64,000 bases of DNA from Marinomonas flavescens (GCF_004352835.1 NZ_SJSB01000006.1:124001-188000), one strand, 5' to 3'; numbered from the stretch's first letter, positions 22,023 to 32,981 are shown. Program-made: numbers and translations. Notes: generated by a model from the sequence alone, not told the origin.

Positions 22023-23327
22023 TTAAAACGCCATATCATAACCAATAGAAAGAGCCATGCTTCTTGGCAGCACGCTACCACCTTCTATTTTTTGCAAACC
22101 ATAAGCGACATCGACGTTAAGGCGACGGAACAAGGTCAAACCTGCGGTCACATAACTCAGTTGCGTACCAGCAAAGTTCTCGCGATAACCAACTCTTAAG
22201 CCTGGTGCAAACACCGAATCACTAAAGTACGCCAGCGAGACAACGCCCCATTGGTAATCATCGCCTACTGGGTCTTTTACGCCATTAACATCGTAAGATG
22301 CAGATAAGATCCATTGTCTATTTCGTGAAGTAATCGCCCCATCAATGGTGCCTTGCACTTCCATTTTATAGGTGTCTGAAAGTGATAATTTGCCATCACC
22401 AGCCAACGCATTGGCGGCTTGACAGCTGGTCAATGAAGAGCCCGATAATCCTGAGCAATCGCCCAAATCACCAAAATCAAACGTGGGCTGATTTATATTG
22501 GCAAGGGTCGCACCAAGCTGATAATGATTGCTTACCCAAATCGCCCCTAGATCAATGCCCACGCCCGACGAGGCCTTTTTTCCGTCGGTTAACGAATCCA
22601 TGAAGACATCGCTCGCATCGTCATTCTCGTCTGTTAATACTGCTAAAGAACGACCTAACGAGATTCTATGAAAATTGGCTTTCACGCCGCCGACCAATTC
22701 GCCAACCGGTGTTCTTAGCATTAATTGACTGTAACCAAGGCCAACACGAATGTCTGTGGCGGCTTTCACATACAAAGAGGTATTTGAACTCAGCTTATAA
22801 TCTGAACCTGATGCTGTGGAAGTAATGTCGTCTGATAAGACATTTGCCTTACCAACAAAAGAGCCACTGGCATCCAGTATAAACGCACCGCGCGTACGGG
22901 TTTTATAAATGAAAGGCATAAAAGGCACTTGAGTACTGCCAGACACTTTGACATAAGCACTATCGGCAATATCACTAATAATAGAATTGGCATCGCCTAT
23001 GGCTGCGTTCGCTTCTGCCACTGACGAATAATTAGTGCGATCTAGAATATTCTCTAAATCATCCACTCGATCGGTGAAATGACTCACTTTACCCACTTCG
23101 TAAGACAAACCAATGGGCCCTAAAAACCCCGCTCGCCAGCTTTTACCCGCCGATGTACTGGCCATAACATAGGGTGCTGCTGGGTTAGAAAGCGATGTGG
23201 ATAAGGCCCGAGGATTCACTGCGCCACTTAATGTGTAACTGGAACCAACCGGTAAATACACTGGCATGGCAGCCATGGCAGCACTGCTCAGCAGGCACAT
23301 TGCTGTCAAAGTAAGAGACTTCTTCAT
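22023..23327 (-). CDS. TraF-like outer-membrane beta-barrel protein
   Basis: 434 residues from ATG 23327, which gives a clean signal peptide MKKSLTLTAMCLLSSAAMA (1-19); a GTG 12 bp upstream is the alternative. The mature protein opens with MPVYLPVGSSYTLSGAVNPRALSTSLSNPAAPY, the pattern of proteins annotated as conjugal transfer protein TraF (TraF_2 family). The C-terminus shows alternating strands and ends in SIGYDMAF with terminal Phe, as in barrel proteins. Despite the family name nothing conjugative is nearby; a porin- or FadL-like outer-membrane role is more likely. It is a solitary gene. Confidence 0.75.
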   Translation of the reverse strand: MKKSLTLTAMCLLSSAAMAAMPVYLPVGSSYTLSGAVNPRALSTSLSNPAAPYVMASTSAGKSWRAGFLGPIGLSYEVGKVSHFTDRVDDLENILDRTNYSSVAEANAAIGDANSIISDIADSAYVKVSGSTQVPFMPFIYKTRTRGAFILDASGSFVGKANVLSDDITSTASGSDYKLSSNTSLYVKAATDIRVGLGYSQLMLRTPVGELVGGVKANFHRISLGRSLAVLTDENDDASDVFMDSLTDGKKASSGVGIDLGAIWVSNHYQLGATLANINQPTFDFGDLGDCSGLSGSSLTSCQAANALAGDGKLSLSDTYKMEVQGTIDGAITSRNRQWILSASYDVNGVKDPVGDDYQWGVVSLAYFSDSVFAPGLRVGYRENFAGTQLSYVTAGLTLFRRLNVDVAYGLQKIEGGSVLPRSMALSIGYDMAF

Positions 23328-23454
23328 GTTTTCAACCACGCCTTTCTTCCTTTAGGGAGTGTACAAAAGAGGTAAAAGTAGATCACCATCACCTCATAAT
23401 ATAGAAGAAAAGACGAACATCAACTGACTAAAAACTGACAGTGATAATTTTCCA

Positions 23455-23492
23455 CAAAAAAAGCCGTGTAACGGGTACGTTAAACGGCTTTT
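23455..23492 (-). terminator. Terminator of the kds operon
   Basis: On the minus strand: AAAAGCCGTTTAACG, loop, CACGGCTTTTTTT. It lies about 35 bp after kdsB. Confidence 0.85.
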
Positions 23493-23528
23493 AAGTCATT
23501 ACATTAGATGACAACTGTTAAGCAAGAA

Positions 23529-24302
23529 TCAAAGCAGGCGACGCAATGCCTCTAGATCTTCTTCTGTATCCACACCGTGCGGCGGCAATCCATCTGCTTT
23601 CGCAACCTGAACGTTAATGCCTTGGTGTAGAAACCTAAGCTGCTCTAGCTTTTCCCACTTTTCCAATGGCGACATTGGCAAGGTAGCATATTTTGCCAAC
23701 AGACTCGCACGGTAAACATACAAGCCAATATGGCGTAGCGCTGGGAAGTCAGCAGGAAGCGACTGCGGTTGCGTTTTGTCCATGAAACCAGTGCGATCCC
23801 ATGGTATTGCCGCGCGACTGAAATACAGCGCTCGCTGCTTTTCATCACACACTACTTTGACGACGTTAGGATTAAACAATTCCTCTACGTCATCAATCAA
23901 ACAAGCTATGGTCGCCATTTCAGAGTCAGCATCATCTGCTAGGGCTGCGACCGTAGCATGGATAAGGGCAACTGGCAGAAACGGTTCATCACCTTGTACA
24001 TTCACGATGATTTCATCTTGCTGCCAACCCATAATAGATGCGACTTCCGCTAGGCGCTCAGTGCCATTTTCATGGTCATCACGGGTCATTACGACGGGCG
24101 CTCCAAAGGCTTTTGCGGCTTGTGCAATTACCTCATGATCGGTCGCGACAGTGACAGATTTTGCACCGGCTTTTAACGCCAGCTCATAAACCCACTGCAA
24201 AACAGGCTTACCACCTAAATCTGCCATGAGCTTCTGCGGAAAACGCTGAGACGCATAGCGAGCAGGAATAACGATGTGGAAATCAGGCAAGGATACACTC
24301 AT
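23529..24302 (-). CDS. kdsB: 3-deoxy-manno-octulosonate cytidylyltransferase
   Basis: A 257-residue CMP-Kdo synthetase. It activates Kdo with CTP before transfer to lipid A in the cytosol. IVIPARYASQRFPQKLMADLGGKPVLQWVYE (11-41) is the nucleotide-binding start, VATDHEVI and VVMTRDDHENGTERLAE the sugar/CTP site, and VNVQGDEPFL the magnesium-binding loop. Its start overlaps the kdsC stop by 4 bp (ATGA), so translation is coupled. It is the last gene of kdsD-kdsA-kdsC-kdsB, which covers the whole route from ribulose-5-P to CMP-Kdo. Confidence 0.96.
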   Translation of the reverse strand: MSVSLPDFHIVIPARYASQRFPQKLMADLGGKPVLQWVYELALKAGAKSVTVATDHEVIAQAAKAFGAPVVMTRDDHENGTERLAEVASIMGWQQDEIIVNVQGDEPFLPVALIHATVAALADDADSEMATIACLIDDVEELFNPNVVKVVCDEKQRALYFSRAAIPWDRTGFMDKTQPQSLPADFPALRHIGLYVYRASLLAKYATLPMSPLEKWEKLEQLRFLHQGINVQVAKADGLPPHGVDTEEDLEALRRLL

Positions 24303-24883
24303 TTTTTCTCGAACTCCGGTTTTTGTGCCAGTGCATAAGCGTCTTCTAATGCCATACGAAAGGCTAAAATCACATCAGCGACCTCACGAGCAACGCCCTG
24401 CCCTGCGGCTTTATTTAATATAAAGTGACAGTGACGCTGTACTAAAACATGGGCATCGCTTGGACAAAAAGACACCCCAACTTTGGGCATCACTTGTAGG
24501 TCTATCACATCATCACCCACATACGCGCTTTGCTCTGGGGTTAATTGAAGCGTTTCAACCAGCTCATCAAAGGCGGCGGCTTTATCATGACAACCCGGAT
24601 AAAAATGCTCTACCCCCAAATCTTCCATGCGTTTGCGCAAAGGCGCAGAATCTTTGGCGGTAATCACCGCCACGGTAACGCCCCACTTGGGTAGCAACTT
24701 CATCGCTACCCCGTCTTTGACATTAAAGCGCTTAATTTCTTCCCCTTGAGCGGAGTAAAGCAGACCGCCATCCGTTAAAACGCCATCCACATCAAACACA
24801 ACTAGCTTCAAGGCTGATAGCTTTTCTTTAAGGGCTTTTGCTTCTAATAACGATGGGTAAGACGCAAGAAAATCCACATCCAT
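24299..24883 (-). CDS. kdsC: 3-deoxy-manno-octulosonate-8-phosphatase
   Basis: A 194-residue HAD-superfamily phosphatase that releases phosphate from Kdo-8-P. VVFDVDGVLTDGGLLY (28-43) carries the nucleophile Asp and acid/base Asp, and YVGDDVIDLQVM holds the C-terminal acidic magnesium site. VITAKDSAPLRKR is motif II. The small, cap-less size fits tetrameric KdsC. It sits 3 bp after kdsA and overlaps kdsB by 4 bp. Confidence 0.95.
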   Translation of the reverse strand: MDVDFLASYPSLLEAKALKEKLSALKLVVFDVDGVLTDGGLLYSAQGEEIKRFNVKDGVAMKLLPKWGVTVAVITAKDSAPLRKRMEDLGVEHFYPGCHDKAAAFDELVETLQLTPEQSAYVGDDVIDLQVMPKVGVSFCPSDAHVLVQRHCHFILNKAAGQGVAREVADVILAFRMALEDAYALAQKPEFEKK

Positions 24884-24886
24884 TGG

Positions 24887-25783
<897 letters not shown>

Positions 25784-25812
25784 TTAAACGGGAGCAACAA
25801 ATAAAATAGCTT

Positions 25813-26823
25813 TTATCGATCGTAAATTTCTAGAATACCGGTCAGAGCATTTTCGTCGTTCGTGACCACCAGCAAGGTGATTTTATCGCGCAACATTTGC
25901 TCTTCAGCTTGTACGATCATGATGTTTTCATTGATCGTTTTGGGATTCGGCGTCATCAATTCAGACATTTTTTTATCGATCATACCCGCGCTGTCTTTGA
26001 GCATGGCGCGACGTAAATCGCCATCGGTAAAAATACCCAGAAGATGACCTTTTTCCTGTATCAACACCACCCCCATACGACCATGGGTCATTACTGAAAT
26101 CGCCTCTTTTAACGTAGCGTCAGGTTCACACACAGGTAGATTATCACTGTGCATAAGGTCTTTAACTCGGGTCAATAACTTACGACCTAAGCTGCCACCG
26201 GGGTGAAAACGCGCAAAATCTTGTGGCTGAAAATCTCGACATTCCATTAACGCAACCGCCAACGCATCGCCCATGGCGGTGGTCATTGTGGTTGAGGTGG
26301 TAGGTGCTAAATTATTGGGACAAACTTCACGGTCGATGGAAATATCCAAGACACAATCACAATGCTTCGCCAAGGTAGAATGGATATTACCTACAATCGC
26401 AATACTGGGATTACCGAAGCTTTTTAATGATGGCAATAAACGCATCAACTCTTCGGTTTCACCTGAATAGCTAATTAATACCAAGGTGTCTTGTGGCTGA
26501 ATCATGCCAAGGTCGCCATGAAACGCTTCACCGGGATGAAGAAAAAAACTTGGAGTGCCTGTAGAAGCTAAGGTGGCGGCGATCTTCTTGCCGATTAAAC
26601 CAGACTTACCCATTCCACAAATGACCGTTCGACCTTTACTAGACAAGATCATGCGAACGGCTTTAGCAAACTCTTCCGTCACTTGATTCGCTAGGCTGGC
26701 TAGGGCTTGAGCTTGTATTGATAAGGTCCGATGAGCACTCTCGATAAGGGTATCAGAGTGAATACTTTTAGGCTCTAAAGAAGCTTTGATAAAAGATGGA
26801 CTAGTAGAAGATGGATCGCTCAT
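25813..26823 (-). CDS. kdsD: Arabinose-5-phosphate isomerase
   Basis: A 336-residue KpsF/GutQ family protein interconverting ribulose-5-P and arabinose-5-P. The SIS domain (about 45-190) contains VICGMGKSGLIGKKIAATLASTGTPSFFLHPGEA; two CBS domains follow (about 218-336, with MTHGRMGVVLIQEKGHLLGIFTDGDLRRAML). It heads the Kdo operon and supplies the substrate for KdsA. The gene begins with a normal ATG after AGAGATG. Confidence 0.94.
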   Translation of the reverse strand: MSDPSSTSPSFIKASLEPKSIHSDTLIESAHRTLSIQAQALASLANQVTEEFAKAVRMILSSKGRTVICGMGKSGLIGKKIAATLASTGTPSFFLHPGEAFHGDLGMIQPQDTLVLISYSGETEELMRLLPSLKSFGNPSIAIVGNIHSTLAKHCDCVLDISIDREVCPNNLAPTTSTTMTTAMGDALAVALMECRDFQPQDFARFHPGGSLGRKLLTRVKDLMHSDNLPVCEPDATLKEAISVMTHGRMGVVLIQEKGHLLGIFTDGDLRRAMLKDSAGMIDKKMSELMTPNPKTINENIMIVQAEEQMLRDKITLLVVTNDENALTGILEIYDR

Positions 26824-26881
26824 AAGACATCTCTGAATAATTAAGTTAAATGATTATACAGAGGTCGAAGCAGGTCGCCTA

Positions 26882-26913
26882 CCACAGAGCGAACTTTCCC
26901 GCTCACTCTGTGG
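26882..26913. terminator. Inverted repeat after znuA
   Basis: ccacagag...ctctgtgg encloses an inner gcg...cgc arm. It lacks a clear T run, so it may be a weak terminator or mRNA stabiliser for the minus-strand znuA. Confidence 0.4.
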
Positions 26914-26973
26914 TGACTTAGCGCATGATTACGCTATTGGTGTATTAAGGCTGCGTTATGATGTCGTAACCGC

Positions 26974-27969
26974 TTAACGAAGGCAGCTCATGAACTGGCC
27001 GCTAATTTCTGTCAAAAAGGCCAGATAAGCACCACGATTCATCACTATGTCTGTTCCTAATGGGTCTAGAGGAACCGATTTAACCTTAGTGCCTTCTAAC
27101 AATGTTTTGACGATAGCAGGACTAAATTGCGGCTCACTAAAAACACATTGCACCTTGTGATCATTAATCATGTCACGCAGTTCGGCCACTTTTTTCGCAC
27201 CAGGTTTACGCTCTGGGCTCACTGTCACTTCCCCAACATGGTCTAAGCCATAGTGCTGCTCAAAGTAGCCATAACCATCATGGAATACGATATAAGGTAC
27301 ATTTTTAACAGACGCTAAAGAGGCTTTAATTTCTGCATCTTTTTTCGCTAACCCTTTTTCAAAGGTAACGAGGTTTTGTTGATAATAGCTAGCGTTTGCT
27401 GAGTCTAGAGCGACTAATCGTTTTGTTACTGCTTCAGCAAGAACTTTGGCATTGTTTGGTGATAACCAAACATGAGGATTGACGCCTTCATGATGATGCC
27501 CTTCTTCGTGACTGGCATGTTCATCATGGTCCATATCTCCGTCATGATGCTCTTCGTGATCTGCATGATCATCATGGTCTGCATGTTCATCATGACCTAC
27601 GTGCTCTTCGTGATGTTCTTCTTCATGACCTTTATCAAATTCTTGTAAGGTCATGCCTTTTAACGCCAACCATTCAATCGACGATTTTTCTTTCCCCGCA
27701 TTTTCTAATGGTTTCTCTAAGAAACGTTCCAAAGATTCACCCACCCAAACGACAGTATCAGCTTGGTTGATTTTTCTAAGGTCAGAAGGACGTAACGCAA
27801 AGTCATGGGGAGAAGCAGTACTAGAAACAATTTGCTCTATATTCGCACGATCACCAGCAATAGCAGCAACCACCATAGATACCGGTTTAATACTGGTAAC
27901 TATCGTAGGTTTAGCAAACAAAACCGGAGACAATACAGACACACTCAAGGCAACCAGAAGCTTATTCAT
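26974..27969 (-). CDS. znuA: Zinc ABC transporter substrate-binding protein
   Basis: A 331-residue periplasmic zinc-binding protein with a signal peptide at 1-19. Between about 117 and 165 it carries a long His/Asp/Glu loop (repeats such as HDEHADHDDHADHEEHHDGD), the mark of ZnuA. SPHDFALRPSD, VNPHVWLS and YIVFHDGYGYFEQHY hold the zinc-ligand histidines. The znuBC partners are not next to it, so they must lie elsewhere. The Zur-like palindrome 24 bp upstream predicts repression by zinc. The protein ends SGQFMSCLR. Confidence 0.94.
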   Translation of the reverse strand: MNKLLVALSVSVLSPVLFAKPTIVTSIKPVSMVVAAIAGDRANIEQIVSSTASPHDFALRPSDLRKINQADTVVWVGESLERFLEKPLENAGKEKSSIEWLALKGMTLQEFDKGHEEEHHEEHVGHDEHADHDDHADHEEHHDGDMDHDEHASHEEGHHHEGVNPHVWLSPNNAKVLAEAVTKRLVALDSANASYYQQNLVTFEKGLAKKDAEIKASLASVKNVPYIVFHDGYGYFEQHYGLDHVGEVTVSPERKPGAKKVAELRDMINDHKVQCVFSEPQFSPAIVKTLLEGTKVKSVPLDPLGTDIVMNRGAYLAFLTEISGQFMSCLR

Positions 27970-27992
27970 TGTTGTTAAATCACTCTTAAATA

Positions 27993-28011
27993 AATGTTAT
28001 AACGTAACATT
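27993..28011 (-). promoter_or_regulatory. Zur-box-like operator upstream of znuA
   Basis: aatgttataacgtaacatt: 7-bp inverted arms ATGTTAT / GTAACAT with one mismatch around AAC. This resembles the proteobacterial Zur box (GTTATAatATAAC) and is correctly placed before znuA. Confidence 0.65.
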
Positions 28012-28033
28012 ACAAAATTAACGAGCTAGTTTC

Positions 28034-28073
28034 AAGTAGGTTTAACAAAGTTATCTAAAGATTAAACCTACTC
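28034..28073 (-). terminator. Stem-loop after astE
   Basis: agtaggtttaa...ttaaacctact makes an 11-bp stem a few bases after the astE stop on the minus strand. No T tract follows. Confidence 0.5.
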
Positions 28074-28076
28074 ACT

Positions 28077-29108
28077 CTACTTAAGTTGCAAAGAATTTAA
28101 GGTAATTGGGCGCACTACCAAACCGGCACGCTGGCCAATCGGCACATTGGTATTAGGGAAAATGATCGCATCACCCGTCGCTTTAACTAAATACTGACTT
28201 TTAGAAGAATGCGCCAATTCATAACCTTGTTCAAACTCGGTAAAATTTTTAACGTCGTCAGAAATAGTCAGTTGATAATCTTCATGGTCTTTCAACAGGG
28301 CGTCCTGTACGACAAACAATTTCATTGGGTGATTGTCTAACTGAACCGCGTCTGATTGAAAAAAGCCATCGCTGATAAGTGATGTCAGAGTGTGTTTAAT
28401 ACTATCAAAACGAGATAAATCGTTTTCACCAAAAGGATATACTTTGCCTAGTTCAACCGTGAACCCATGAGCACCATGTACAGCTGAAGAGTAATACGAA
28501 AATGTGGTCGTAGGCTGATGAGATAACAGCACCGCATCAATGCCTGATGCCGCCAAAAACGCCAACTGCTCTTTATCGTATGCCGCGTCACCAATAAAAG
28601 GATATACGACAAATTTTTCGTACTCAGAGCCGCGAATGGCGGTATGCAGATCATAATGAAGACGCTGGCTTCCTTTAGGGCTTTCATTGAAAAAACTCGT
28701 TACCGCTTGCTCCAATCGCTGAGCTCTGGGCACTTCAATACCCTCATGGTTGCGCCATGCTCCGCTAAACAATCGATTTAAGTTAACATCACAGAAACGC
28801 TCAGCAATGTTGGCTGAAACAGGGTTGCCAATAATCACTAAAAGACGAACGTTCAAAACAAGACGATCTTCCAAAATGGCTTTCACCAATTGATTAACCA
28901 GTTCAATAGGGCCTGTTTCGTTGCCATGAATGCCCACGGATAACACGAGATTAATGTCGGACTTTTGCTTAGGCTCCAATCTTAAAATCCCTGTTTCCTC
29001 AATAAAACCAACGCCGCTGGAAAAAGCCACCTCAAAAGGAGTAAGAGCAGTAGGATTTTTTAGGGTCAGAGCAAGAAAATCATTATCAGGGATCATCATA
29101 GTTTCCAT
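28077..29108 (-). CDS. astE: Succinylglutamate desuccinylase
   Basis: A 343-residue zinc carboxypeptidase-fold enzyme that splits N-succinylglutamate into succinate and glutamate, the last step of the arginine succinyltransferase pathway. SVGIHGNETGPIEL (57-70) holds zinc ligands His and Glu; CDVNLNRLFSG and LHYDLHTAIRGS give the remaining ligand and substrate arginine; GHFTVELGKV-like GFTVELGKVYPFG carries the catalytic Glu. The start may be the ATGATG 9-12 bp downstream, which has GGA in front. The rest of the ast genes are not adjacent, though astC lies at 42.4 kb. Confidence 0.92.
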   Translation of the reverse strand: METMMIPDNDFLALTLKNPTALTPFEVAFSSGVGFIEETGILRLEPKQKSDINLVLSVGIHGNETGPIELVNQLVKAILEDRLVLNVRLLVIIGNPVSANIAERFCDVNLNRLFSGAWRNHEGIEVPRAQRLEQAVTSFFNESPKGSQRLHYDLHTAIRGSEYEKFVVYPFIGDAAYDKEQLAFLAASGIDAVLLSHQPTTTFSYYSSAVHGAHGFTVELGKVYPFGENDLSRFDSIKHTLTSLISDGFFQSDAVQLDNHPMKLFVVQDALLKDHEDYQLTISDDVKNFTEFEQGYELAHSSKSQYLVKATGDAIIFPNTNVPIGQRAGLVVRPITLNSLQLK

Positions 29109-29334
29109 TAAAACGGCTTATTGAAGAGTCTTAAATATCTAAATAAAAAAACAAATTAGGCTGCTCTATCATACCTTTTTTACTCGTTAGTATCCCTTTC
29201 TCAGATACCCAAAAGACCTGAAAGAAAAGTTAAGGTCGACTTTTAGACAGCAGACTCTAGCAGCAATCCTTTTCTTTCATTAAAAATGCCGATACCCTTT
29301 GTTCTGACACATCCTTTTACATTCCGAGACCCTT

Positions 29335-29871
29335 ATGCCCACCACCGACGAAATCATCACTTTAGTGGATAAACACAATACTGTCATTGGAGAAATTCCT
29401 CGCCGTTTGATGAATTTTGGAGAAGATTATCACCGAGTCACCTACATTTTAGTGTTTAATAAAAGTGGTCATTTAATCGTCCAAAAACGCACTGACAACA
29501 AGGCTTTTTGCCCCGGTTACTATGGCGTCTCGACGGGGGGCGTTGTCGATAGTGGAGAATCTTATATTGACTCTGCTCACCGAGAACTGGAAGAAGAGCT
29601 CGGTATAGACTTGCCACTTACTTCTCAAGGTATTTTTTTTACTGAAGGAGAAAGCTTTAGAATTTGGGGGAAAATTTATACCTGTTGCTATGATGAGAAG
29701 CGTGATGGTGAACTCAAACTTCAAGCTAAAGAAGTGGCATCTATCCACGAAATGAGTATAAATAACATACTAGAAAACCCAGATAATTTGCTTTTCACAC
29801 CAGACTCTTTGGATGCCTTACGACACTATGCAAACAAACTTACTCAACCGCTGCCAAGCGATCCTGCCTAA
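29335..29871 (+). CDS. Nudix hydrolase, YfcD-like
   Basis: A 178-residue Nudix protein. The Nudix box GGVVDSGESYIDSAHRELEEELGID (about 66-90) is complete in GX5EX7REUXEEXGU. The flanking HRVTYILVFNKSGHLIVQKR and CPGYYGVSTGG match the YfcD/IPP-isomerase-like branch. It hydrolyses some nucleoside diphosphate derivative; the substrate is unknown. The next gene starts within its 3' end (44-59 bp overlap), which suggests coupled expression. Confidence 0.88.
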   Translation: MPTTDEIITLVDKHNTVIGEIPRRLMNFGEDYHRVTYILVFNKSGHLIVQKRTDNKAFCPGYYGVSTGGVVDSGESYIDSAHRELEEELGIDLPLTSQGIFFTEGESFRIWGKIYTCCYDEKRDGELKLQAKEVASIHEMSINNILENPDNLLFTPDSLDALRHYANKLTQPLPSDPA

Positions 29872-30637
29872 CATTATGCTTGTCGCTTTGCTTTTATCCG
29901 GCAAAGCGGTTGCTCAAGAACGTTGGCAGACAGACGCTTATATACAACAGAGCTTTATCAAAATAGCACTGGAGCGCGAGTATAAAGAGTCCAAACACCC
30001 CAAACTCATTCGCTGGGAAAAGCCCATTAAGGTATTTTTCAAAAGCGATATGGGCGATGCTCAACTTCAACGCAACCTACTCACCATACAGATGCAGCAT
30101 CTTGCCCATATTTCAGGTATGCCTATCAGCTTTACACCCTACGCAAAAGACGCTGGGATTTTAATAATATTTACCTCTTATAACACCATAGAAGATAAGG
30201 TTCGAACCTATATTGGTGATCCAGAGAAAATCCGTAAAGCACTAAATGAAGCCGTTTGTTTGGGTAACTTTCGTACCAATAAGCGCTCCGAAATAACTCG
30301 GGCGGTTATTATCATTCCTGTAGATTTCGCAAGAGAAAAAGCACGTTTGCTTGATTGCGTCGTTGAAGAAATAACCCAAACACTGGGCTTACCTAACGAT
30401 TCAAACGATGTATTTCCTTCTGTGTTTAATGACGTCAGTATCGATACTTATTTAAGCCCATTAGATTATATTTTACTAAAGGCACTTTATTCGCCTCACC
30501 TCAGACCTGGGATGACAGTAAAACAAACCAAAGCCGCCTTTCCCAAGGTACTCAAAGACTTACATGCTTCCGGCGATATTGAAAATGCAGCCAGTCGCGT
30601 ACAAATTGACAGTTTACGGAGCTATGTAGGAGACTAA
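29828..30637 (+). CDS. DUF2927 family exported protein
   Basis: About 269 residues with a signal peptide (LPNIMLVALLLSGKAVAQ). Residues 25-230 match DUF2927: FIKIALEREY, IRWEKPIKVFF, CVVEEITQTLGLPNDSNDVFPSVFNDVSI and LSPLDYILLKALYSPHLRPGM. The EEITQ...LPND block resembles a degenerate metalloprotease helix (no HExxH). Function is unknown. Start: ATG 29828 or ATG 29813, both within the Nudix gene. Confidence 0.8.
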   Translation: MQTNLLNRCQAILPNIMLVALLLSGKAVAQERWQTDAYIQQSFIKIALEREYKESKHPKLIRWEKPIKVFFKSDMGDAQLQRNLLTIQMQHLAHISGMPISFTPYAKDAGILIIFTSYNTIEDKVRTYIGDPEKIRKALNEAVCLGNFRTNKRSEITRAVIIIPVDFAREKARLLDCVVEEITQTLGLPNDSNDVFPSVFNDVSIDTYLSPLDYILLKALYSPHLRPGMTVKQTKAAFPKVLKDLHASGDIENAASRVQIDSLRSYVGD

Positions 30638-30787
30638 TCGGACTTTAGATCATCGTAAGAAAGTATGAGATAAATCAACTTCTCAGTCTTTTTTACATAA
30701 CTTCCCATAAATTGTATTTATTGAATCTACTTTTACTAAGCAAGTTAGGTAAAATACCCTCACCAAAGAACTAATCGGAGAGTCTGA

Positions 30788-31894
30788 ATGTTTCCTGAGC
30801 TCAAAAATGATCGCTTCTTGCGTGCCCTACTCAAGCAGCCTGTTGATGTAACGCCAGTATGGATGATGCGTCAAGCAGGTCGCTATTTACCAGAGTATCG
30901 AGCAAGTCGTGCACACGCTGGCGATTTTTTGAGCCTATGTAAAAATGATGCTTTCGCCTGCGAAGTAACACTTCAACCACTTGAACGTTATGAGCTAGAT
31001 GCTGCCATTCTATTTTCAGACATTCTAACCATTCCTGATGCTATGGGCTTAGGTCTGTACTTTGAAACCGGTGAAGGTCCAAAATTCAAGCATACCATTC
31101 GCTCAAAAGCAGACGTTGACGCCCTGCCTATCACCACGGCTAACGATTTAGATTACGTGATGAAAGCCGTCACGACGATTCGTCATGCCCTAAATGGTCG
31201 CGTACCGTTAATTGGCTTCTCTGGCAGCCCATGGACTCTCGCAACCTATATGATTGAAGGCGGTTCAAGTAAAGATTTCCGCCATATCAAAGCGATGATG
31301 TACCAGTCTCCAGAAGTCCTTCACGCATTATTAGATAAGCTTGCTCAATCTGTTACGGCGTATCTTAACGGCCAGATTCTTGCTGGCGCTCAAGCGGTTC
31401 AAATTTTTGACACTTGGGGCGGCGTACTAAGCGGCCCTATGTACCAACAATTTTCACTGATGTATATGAAACAAATTATGGATGGTTTGATCCGCAATCA
31501 TGAAGGTCAACAAATTCCAGTCATTGTATTCACCAAGAACGGCGGACAATGGCTAGAAAACATCGCCGCTACTGGGCCTGATGCTATCGGCCTGGACTGG
31601 ACAACCGACATAGCTGAAGCTCGTGCACGCATTGGTGATAAGGTCGCACTTCAAGGCAATATGGACCCATGTGTGCTTTATGCGGATAAAGCCATTATCG
31701 AAAGAGAAGTGGCAACGGTATTAGAAGGGTTTGGTCATGGCACCGGGCATGTCTTCAATCTGGGCCATGGTATTCATCAATTTGTAGACCCTGATCAACC
31801 GAAATACATGATCGACGCGGTTCACGAACTTAGCGCAAAATACCACGAACAAAAATTCGATGACCTAGACTCATTAAATGACTTGGATTCATAA
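30788..31894 (+). CDS. hemE: Uroporphyrinogen decarboxylase
   Basis: A 368-residue enzyme decarboxylating uroporphyrinogen III to coproporphyrinogen III in haem synthesis. [16 protein letters not shown] (21-36) is the PROSITE signature with substrate-binding arginines; [14 protein letters not shown] carries the catalytic Asp; [17 protein letters not shown] and [13 protein letters not shown] are conserved. CGGAGAG precedes the ATG. The C-terminal [11 protein letters not shown] extension is slightly acidic and not conserved. A strong terminator follows. Confidence 0.97.
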   Translation: MFPELKNDRFLRALLKQPVDVTPVWMMRQAGRYLPEYRASRAHAGDFLSLCKNDAFACEVTLQPLERYELDAAILFSDILTIPDAMGLGLYFETGEGPKFKHTIRSKADVDALPITTANDLDYVMKAVTTIRHALNGRVPLIGFSGSPWTLATYMIEGGSSKDFRHIKAMMYQSPEVLHALLDKLAQSVTAYLNGQILAGAQAVQIFDTWGGVLSGPMYQQFSLMYMKQIMDGLIRNHEGQQIPVIVFTKNGGQWLENIAATGPDAIGLDWTTDIAEARARIGDKVALQGNMDPCVLYADKAIIEREVATVLEGFGHGTGHVFNLGHGIHQFVDPDQPKYMIDAVHELSAKYHEQKFDDLDSLNDLDS

Positions 31895-31925
31895 CGTCAA
31901 TTTGACGATGTGATTTTGCTAGCAC

Positions 31926-31973
31926 AAAAAAAGGCGCCTGCTTTAATAGCGATTAAAGCAGGCGCTTTTTTTA
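31926..31973. terminator. Terminator after hemE
   Basis: aaggcgcctgctttaa, loop tagcga, ttaaagcaggcgctttttt: a long near-perfect stem with T runs in both directions, serving hemE and the convergent 32.0-kb gene. Confidence 0.93.
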
Positions 31974-31988
31974 TTCTACAATCTTGCG

Positions 31989-32360
31989 TTAAGCGGCTTT
32001 GATGGCTAATAAACGATGGGTACAGGCTTCGTCTACGCGTTTATTTTGCTCACACCAAACGCCATTTCCTGTACGTTTCATACATTTAAAGTCATCATTT
32101 ACATAACAACAAACGTGGTCATAGCCTCTTTGGTCTAACCAAGACAATCGACCTAGTGTCATGTCGTTTCCTTGGCCGATCACAACAAATCTAAGTTGAA
32201 GATCCATGCTGCTGTTTTGAACAGAAAAACTCATTAAATTCTGCGGCGCTGAGGTTCTGGTAAAATGCATCTTGGCCACTTTCTGTAAACTCTGGATTAA
32301 GCGTGCCATAAATCCTTCTACTTCAGACTTGAAGACAAGAAAAGAGTCATTATTTTGCAT
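31989..32360 (-). CDS. Hypothetical protein, Cys-rich C-terminus
   Basis: 123 residues from ATG 32360, which has AGGTG 4 nt upstream; a start 45 bp earlier is less likely. The first 60 residues form helices (SEVEGFMARLIQSLQKVAKMHF). The remainder is strand-rich with HVCCYVNDDFKCMKRTGNGVWCEQNKRVDEACTH, holding five cysteines in a loose pattern. I do not recognise the family. There is no signal peptide or membrane helix. It is divergent from glnK and convergent with hemE. Confidence 0.62.
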   Translation of the reverse strand: MQNNDSFLVFKSEVEGFMARLIQSLQKVAKMHFTRTSAPQNLMSFSVQNSSMDLQLRFVVIGQGNDMTLGRLSWLDQRGYDHVCCYVNDDFKCMKRTGNGVWCEQNKRVDEACTHRLLAIKAA

Positions 32361-32455
32361 ATTACACCTCAACGATCCATCAGTGGGATAACTAATATAG
32401 ACCATAACGGATTCGTCAGTAGCGAGTTTTACACGAGAGTGTTACTTTTACTTAA

Positions 32456-32827
<372 letters not shown>

Positions 32828-32886
32828 GCGTCTCGCTGTTTAGCCCTAAAGGTATTGTCTGAACAAAAAAGCACAATGCAAATCAC

Positions 32887-32922
32887 CATAAAAAAAAGAG
32901 GCTGAGCCTCTTTTTTTTATGG
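32887..32922. terminator. Terminator after glnK
   Basis: aaaaaaaagaggc, tg/a turn, gcctctttttttt: a compact stem with long A and T runs, active in both directions. Confidence 0.93.
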
Positions 32923-32981
32923 TGGCGTTTGGTAAAACACCTCACACCACCATTTTTATACTGATCCGTCCACGTAGTGGA

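Noticed and set aside
22023-23327. Conjugation gene traF
   Set aside because: Family name only; no transfer genes nearby and barrel-like features instead.
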